Of a stretch of DNA of 27,818 bases, positions 24,957-27,818 are shown piece after piece (positions within the stretch are counted from its first letter, which is position 1; the number at the start of each line of letters is the position of its first letter). This DNA comes from an uncultured Oscillospiraceae bacterium (lineage in GTDB: Bacteria; Bacillota; Clostridia; Oscillospirales; Ruminococcaceae), in assembly GCA_902489475.1 (NCBI GenBank), contig CABUAH010000015.1:1-27818 (forward strand), written 5' to 3'. The position numbers and the translations under genes are program-made. The notes under the pieces are model-generated. The model made no database searches. It saw nothing but the letters and a program-made list of their open reading frames with translations, and had not been told where the DNA came from.

Positions 24957-24997
24957 AGCAAAAAGCGTCTGTTCACAAATGTGTGAGCAAACGCTTT
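24957..24997 (-). terminator. Terminator of the thrS operon
   Basis: Arms 24962-24977 and 24982-24997 pair over 16 positions with a few mismatches around a four-base loop. On the minus strand the stem runs into TTTTTGC. It lies 10 bp after the thrS stop codon. Confidence 0.8.
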
Positions 24998-25007
24998 ACA
25001 AAACGGC

Positions 25008-26921
25008 TTAATTATTTGCTTTTGTTTCTATTTCTTCCAAAAGCTTTTTCAAAAGTTCATCTACAGCAACTGTTCCTAAATCTCCGTTCTTTCTTGAACG
25101 TACCGAAACAGCTCCTGCTTCTATTTCCTTATCACCGATAATCAGCATATACGGAATCTTTTCAAGCTGAGCCTGACGAATTTTCCAGCCCATTTTTTCA
25201 GCTCTCGTATCTATTGATACACGAATTCCGTTCGCTTTAAACTTTTTGCATACTTCTAAAGCATAGTCGTTTTGCTTGTCCGATACAGGGATTATCTTTA
25301 CCTGCTCAGGTGCAAGCCAAAGCGGAAACGCACCTGCAAAATGCTCAATTAAAATTCCGATAAATCTTTCGATTGAGCCGAACGCTACTCTGTGTATCAT
25401 GATAGGACGGTGCTTTTCACCGTCAGCGCCGTTATACTCAAGCCCAAATCTAAGCGGAAGCTGGAAGTCAAGCTGAATAGTACCGCACTGCCATGTTCTT
25501 CCGATCGAATCCTGCAAATGGAAATCAATTTTCGGTCCGTAAAATGCTCCGTCACCCTCGTTTACTTCATAATCAAGTCCAAGGTCATCAAGCGCTCCTC
25601 TTAAAGCATCGGTAGCCATTTCCCAATCCTCATCGCTTCCCATGCTATCCTCCGGACGTGTAGAAAGCTCAACATGATAAGTGAAACCGAAAAGGTTATA
25701 CACCTCATCAATAAGTTTCGCTACACCCTTTATCTCATCTCTTATCTGCTCAGGTGTCATAAAGATGTGAGCGTCATCCTGTGTAAAGCAGCGAACTCTC
25801 ATAAGTCCGTGAAGCTGACCCGACTTCTCATGTCTGTGAACGATTCCAAGCTCACCTAAACGAAGCGGAAGATCTCTGTATGACCTCGGCTCAGACTGAT
25901 AAACCAAAACTCCTCCAGGACAGTTCATAGGCTTTACTGCATAATCCTTTTCATCGATTACCGTTGTGTACATATTATCCTTATAGTGATCCCAGTGACC
26001 TGAAGTTTCCCAAAGGCTTCTGTTTAAAATGATAGGGGTTGAGATTTCCTGATAACCGTTTCTCTCGTGAAGCTCATGCCAGTAATTTAAGAGTGTATTC
26101 TTAAGAATCATACCCTTTGGAAGGAAAAACGGAAATCCCGGACCGGCTTCATTCATCATAAAGAGTCCAAGCTGTTTTCCAAGCTTTCTGTGATCTCTCT
26201 TTTTAGCTTCCTCCAAAAGATTCAAATACTCCTCAAGCTGCGATGCTTTAGGAAAAGCAACAGCATAAATACGGGAAAGCATCTTATTCTTTTCGCTTCC
26301 TCTCCAGTATGCACCTGTGCAGGAGGTAAGCTTTATCGCTTTTACAGGAGAAGTTGTCATAAGGTGCGGACCTGCGCAGAGGTCGGTAAACTCACCCTGC
26401 TTGTAAAACGAGATAGGCTCTCCCTTGTCTGCGTGTTCCTTGCAAAGCTCAACCTTATATATTTCGCCCTGATTTTCAAGGTAATCTATTGCCTCATCAG
26501 GAGATAGCTCAAACTGTTCAAGCTCAATTCCCTCCTTAACGATCTTCTTCATCTCAGCCTCAATTTTTTCAAGCTCCTCCTCTGTAAAAGGAGTTTCCCT
26601 GTCAAAATCATAATAAAAGCCGTTGTCAATAGCAGGACCTATCGCAAGAAGCGTTTCAGGATAAAGTCTTTTAACTGCTTGTGCCATAATATGCGAAGCG
26701 GTATGCCAAAAAGTCTTTTTACCGTCCACGTCATCAAAGGTCATCACTTCAAATTCACAGTCAGAGTCAACTATTGTTCTGAGATCTTTTACCTCTCCGT
26801 TTATTCTGACTGAACAAGCTGCCTTGTATAGCCCCATTCCTATTCCCTTGACGATTTCAGCAGCGCTCAATGGATTTTCGATTTCACGAACGCTTCCGTC
26901 CTTTAAAGTTAGTTTAATCAT
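25008..26921 (-). CDS. thrS: Threonyl-tRNA synthetase
   Basis: A 637-residue class II synthetase that charges tRNA-Thr in the cytoplasm. Domains in order are TGS (1-61), the editing domain with HTASH (His73, His77), the catalytic core and the C-terminal anticodon-binding domain (from about 535). The zinc ligand Cys334 (MNCPGG) has the same number as in the E. coli enzyme. Motif 2 is visible as HRHEKSGQLHGLMRVR and motif 3 as HRVAFGSIERFIG. All elements are present and the length is normal, so editing should be intact. The ATG at 26921 has AAGGG upstream. It lies 22 bp after a small membrane-protein gene; both sit downstream of a T-box leader, so expression should rise when tRNA-Thr is uncharged. 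Confidence 0.98.
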   Translation of the reverse strand: MIKLTLKDGSVREIENPLSAAEIVKGIGMGLYKAACSVRINGEVKDLRTIVDSDCEFEVMTFDDVDGKKTFWHTASHIMAQAVKRLYPETLLAIGPAIDNGFYYDFDRETPFTEEELEKIEAEMKKIVKEGIELEQFELSPDEAIDYLENQGEIYKVELCKEHADKGEPISFYKQGEFTDLCAGPHLMTTSPVKAIKLTSCTGAYWRGSEKNKMLSRIYAVAFPKASQLEEYLNLLEEAKKRDHRKLGKQLGLFMMNEAGPGFPFFLPKGMILKNTLLNYWHELHERNGYQEISTPIILNRSLWETSGHWDHYKDNMYTTVIDEKDYAVKPMNCPGGVLVYQSEPRSYRDLPLRLGELGIVHRHEKSGQLHGLMRVRCFTQDDAHIFMTPEQIRDEIKGVAKLIDEVYNLFGFTYHVELSTRPEDSMGSDEDWEMATDALRGALDDLGLDYEVNEGDGAFYGPKIDFHLQDSIGRTWQCGTIQLDFQLPLRFGLEYNGADGEKHRPIMIHRVAFGSIERFIGILIEHFAGAFPLWLAPEQVKIIPVSDKQNDYALEVCKKFKANGIRVSIDTRAEKMGWKIRQAQLEKIPYMLIIGDKEIEAGAVSVRSRKNGDLGTVAVDELLKKLLEEIETKANN

Positions 26922-26943
26922 AATTTCTTACGTCCCTTCGTTA

Positions 26944-27279
26944 CTAAAATATTGCATAAAAATAATAATCAATAAACACTATCGCTCCGACAGCGAAAAG
27001 AGCAATGCTTGACAAAAGGCTTATAACATTAAAAACCTTTCTTGTTCCATTTGACAGTACACTGTTGCCATCCTTGTCAATACACATACCGCTGTACGCA
27101 GAGTTTGACCAATATACAACCACAAACATAACTATTGCCCAAAGCAAAGCTTCGTACATCGTTATAGACGACTTATACACAGCAGCTATTAAAAACACAG
27201 CCATTATCGCAAGTTCGACAATCGTCGATAAAAAGAATGTTATGCAGCAGCCTCTTTTTTTTGCTTTAACCGAAAGCAT
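26944..27279 (-). CDS. Small membrane protein co-transcribed with thrS
   Basis: A 111-residue protein with a short basic N-terminus and four likely membrane spans in two hairpins: about 13-32 and 38-57, then, after a polar loop (about 60-80) with DKDGN and SNGTRK, about 80-95 and 97-110. Family not recognised; I see no catalytic motif. The ATG at 27279 follows AAAGGAG at a spacing of six; the longer frame upstream would read into the repeat and is rejected. It is the first gene after the T-box leader and precedes thrS by 22 bp, so it should be induced by threonine starvation together with thrS. A role in threonine uptake or export is imaginable but not supported by sequence. Confidence 0.8.
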   Translation of the reverse strand: MLSVKAKKRGCCITFFLSTIVELAIMAVFLIAAVYKSSITMYEALLWAIVMFVVVYWSNSAYSGMCIDKDGNSVLSNGTRKVFNVISLLSSIALFAVGAIVFIDYYFYAIF

Positions 27280-27293
27280 GACACGCTCCTTTC

Positions 27294-27440
27294 TTAAATA
27301 AAGGGGCATTGCCCCGTAATTCAACAAGCGGCACAGGCGTTAGCCCCGTAGGATTTCAGCGGGGGATTTTAAACCCCTACTGAAAGACGTAGATGTCCTC
27401 TCGCCGCCTTAGAGATGGGGACATCTTGCCGTGGTTATAA
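27294..27440 (+). repeat. Dispersed structured repeat, copy B (about 147 bp)
   Basis: This is the second copy of the element at 4726-4870, about 87% identical and in the same orientation. It keeps the GGGGCATTGCCCC hairpin, the outer stem (GCGGCA with TGCCGT, one G-U), a perfect TTTCAG/CTGAAA arm capped by GGGG/CCCC, and an extended arm AGATGTCC/GGACATCT. Here it lies inside the thrS transcription unit, between the T-box terminator and the ribosome binding site of the small membrane-protein gene, so the operon transcript carries its complement. In copy A the element is instead in the sense strand of a 5' leader; the opposite orientations argue for a mobile element rather than a dedicated leader. 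Confidence 0.85.
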
Positions 27441-27441
27441 T

Positions 27442-27703
27442 AAAAAAACCGACATTCGGCAAAAAACCGAACATCGGGACGAAATTTACTCGTGGTTCCA
27501 CCCAACTTCCCGATGCTTTTATCTTGCATCGGCTCAACTAGCCTTTAACGCAGACATACGACGTTTATTAAACGCTCTCAAAAGCGGTACCTAACTTGCC
27601 CTTTGACAAACGGAATTTCAGCCACGTCCCGTTCTCTCTTTTTCAAAAGCTTTGCAAATAAGGCTTCTTTATCAAAGATTTAAATATTGCTAAAAATAGC
27701 TTC
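27442..27703 (-). promoter_or_regulatory. T-box leader controlling thrS operon
   Basis: The minus strand shows a full T-box leader. An AGAGA motif and a GGCTGAAA segment mark stem I. The likely specifier is ACC (27588-27586), a threonine codon. The T-box proper, GGGTGGAACCACG, is at 27503-27491 inside an antiterminator stem (CATCGGGA with TCCCGATG). The competing terminator is an 11-bp stem with two G-U pairs (27467-27477 with 27449-27459) followed by seven Ts (27448-27442). Uncharged tRNA-Thr should favour readthrough. The specifier is chosen because it matches the downstream synthetase; I did not fold the leader rigorously. Confidence 0.92.
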
Positions 27704-27709
27704 AATGTA

Positions 27710-27738
27710 ATCATAACATTATCCGGCAAAATTGTCAA
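27710..27738 (-). promoter_or_regulatory. Promoter of the T-box/thrS operon
   Basis: On the minus strand, TTGACA (27738-27733) and TATGAT (27715-27710) are 17 bp apart, one base from consensus. Transcription would start near 27703, just ahead of the T-box leader. The rest of the right edge (27739-27818) shows no feature. Confidence 0.85.
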
Positions 27739-27818
27739 GAGAAGCGTTAAATTTTATCAGCTTTCTAAATTGCAATATCAAATAGGACATTATTGAAAAT
27801 AAAATCAGCGCAGTGGTA

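Noticed and set aside
26944..27327. Longer reading of the small membrane protein starting at 27327
   Set aside because: The first 16 residues would be coded by the dispersed repeat, while a good AAAGGAG site stands before the ATG at 27279.

Overview
The window looks like a chromosome segment of a gut- or rumen-type Clostridia, most likely Oscillospiraceae/Ruminococcaceae. The evidence is a low-to-moderate GC content, GGAGG ribosome binding sites, sigma-A-type TTGACA/TATAAT promoters, a T-box leader, Gram-positive signal peptides and a secreted GH5 enzyme ending in a dockerin-like module. This placement is inferred from gene content; no marker gene was compared. No tRNA, rRNA, CRISPR array, transposase or prophage gene was seen.

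Left part (1-8.4 kb): a secreted multidomain GH5 glucanase (minus, running off the left edge); an EF-G paralogue (minus) with its own promoter and terminator; a dispersed, structured ~145 bp repeat (copy A) in the leader of a plus-strand acyl-CoA synthetase; three small minus-strand proteins of unknown function; and a YfcE-type phosphodiesterase (plus).

Middle (8.4-24.8 kb): a cytosolic GH95 alpha-L-fucosidase preceded by a tandem pair of ~150 bp units rich in perfect hairpins, then a 10-gene, 13.3 kb minus-strand operon. It starts at a consensus promoter (24740-24768) and ends at a hairpin terminator (11218-11253). In transcription order it encodes a LolD-type ATPase, a second such ATPase fused to an AbrB-like domain, a 988-residue solute-binding protein with two carbohydrate-binding-like modules, a MalF/MalG-type permease pair, a membrane-anchored NHL-propeller/TPR protein, a Yip1-family membrane protein, a secreted DUF5696 glycosidase-like protein, and a second MalF/MalG-type pair. 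Tight spacing and overlapping genes argue for one unit. It combines sugar-type permeases with export/lipoprotein-type ATPases and has no MalK-type ATPase and no regulator gene. This is the most interesting system in the window; it could be a saccharide importer or an envelope-glycan machine.

Right part (25.0-27.8 kb): threonyl-tRNA synthetase behind a small membrane-protein gene, both downstream of a T-box leader with a near-consensus promoter. Copy B of the structured repeat sits between the T-box terminator and the small gene. The GH5 enzyme (outside), the GH95 fucosidase (inside) and the transporter operon (membrane) would fit breakdown of a fucosylated plant glucan such as xyloglucan, but the sequence does not prove they share a substrate.
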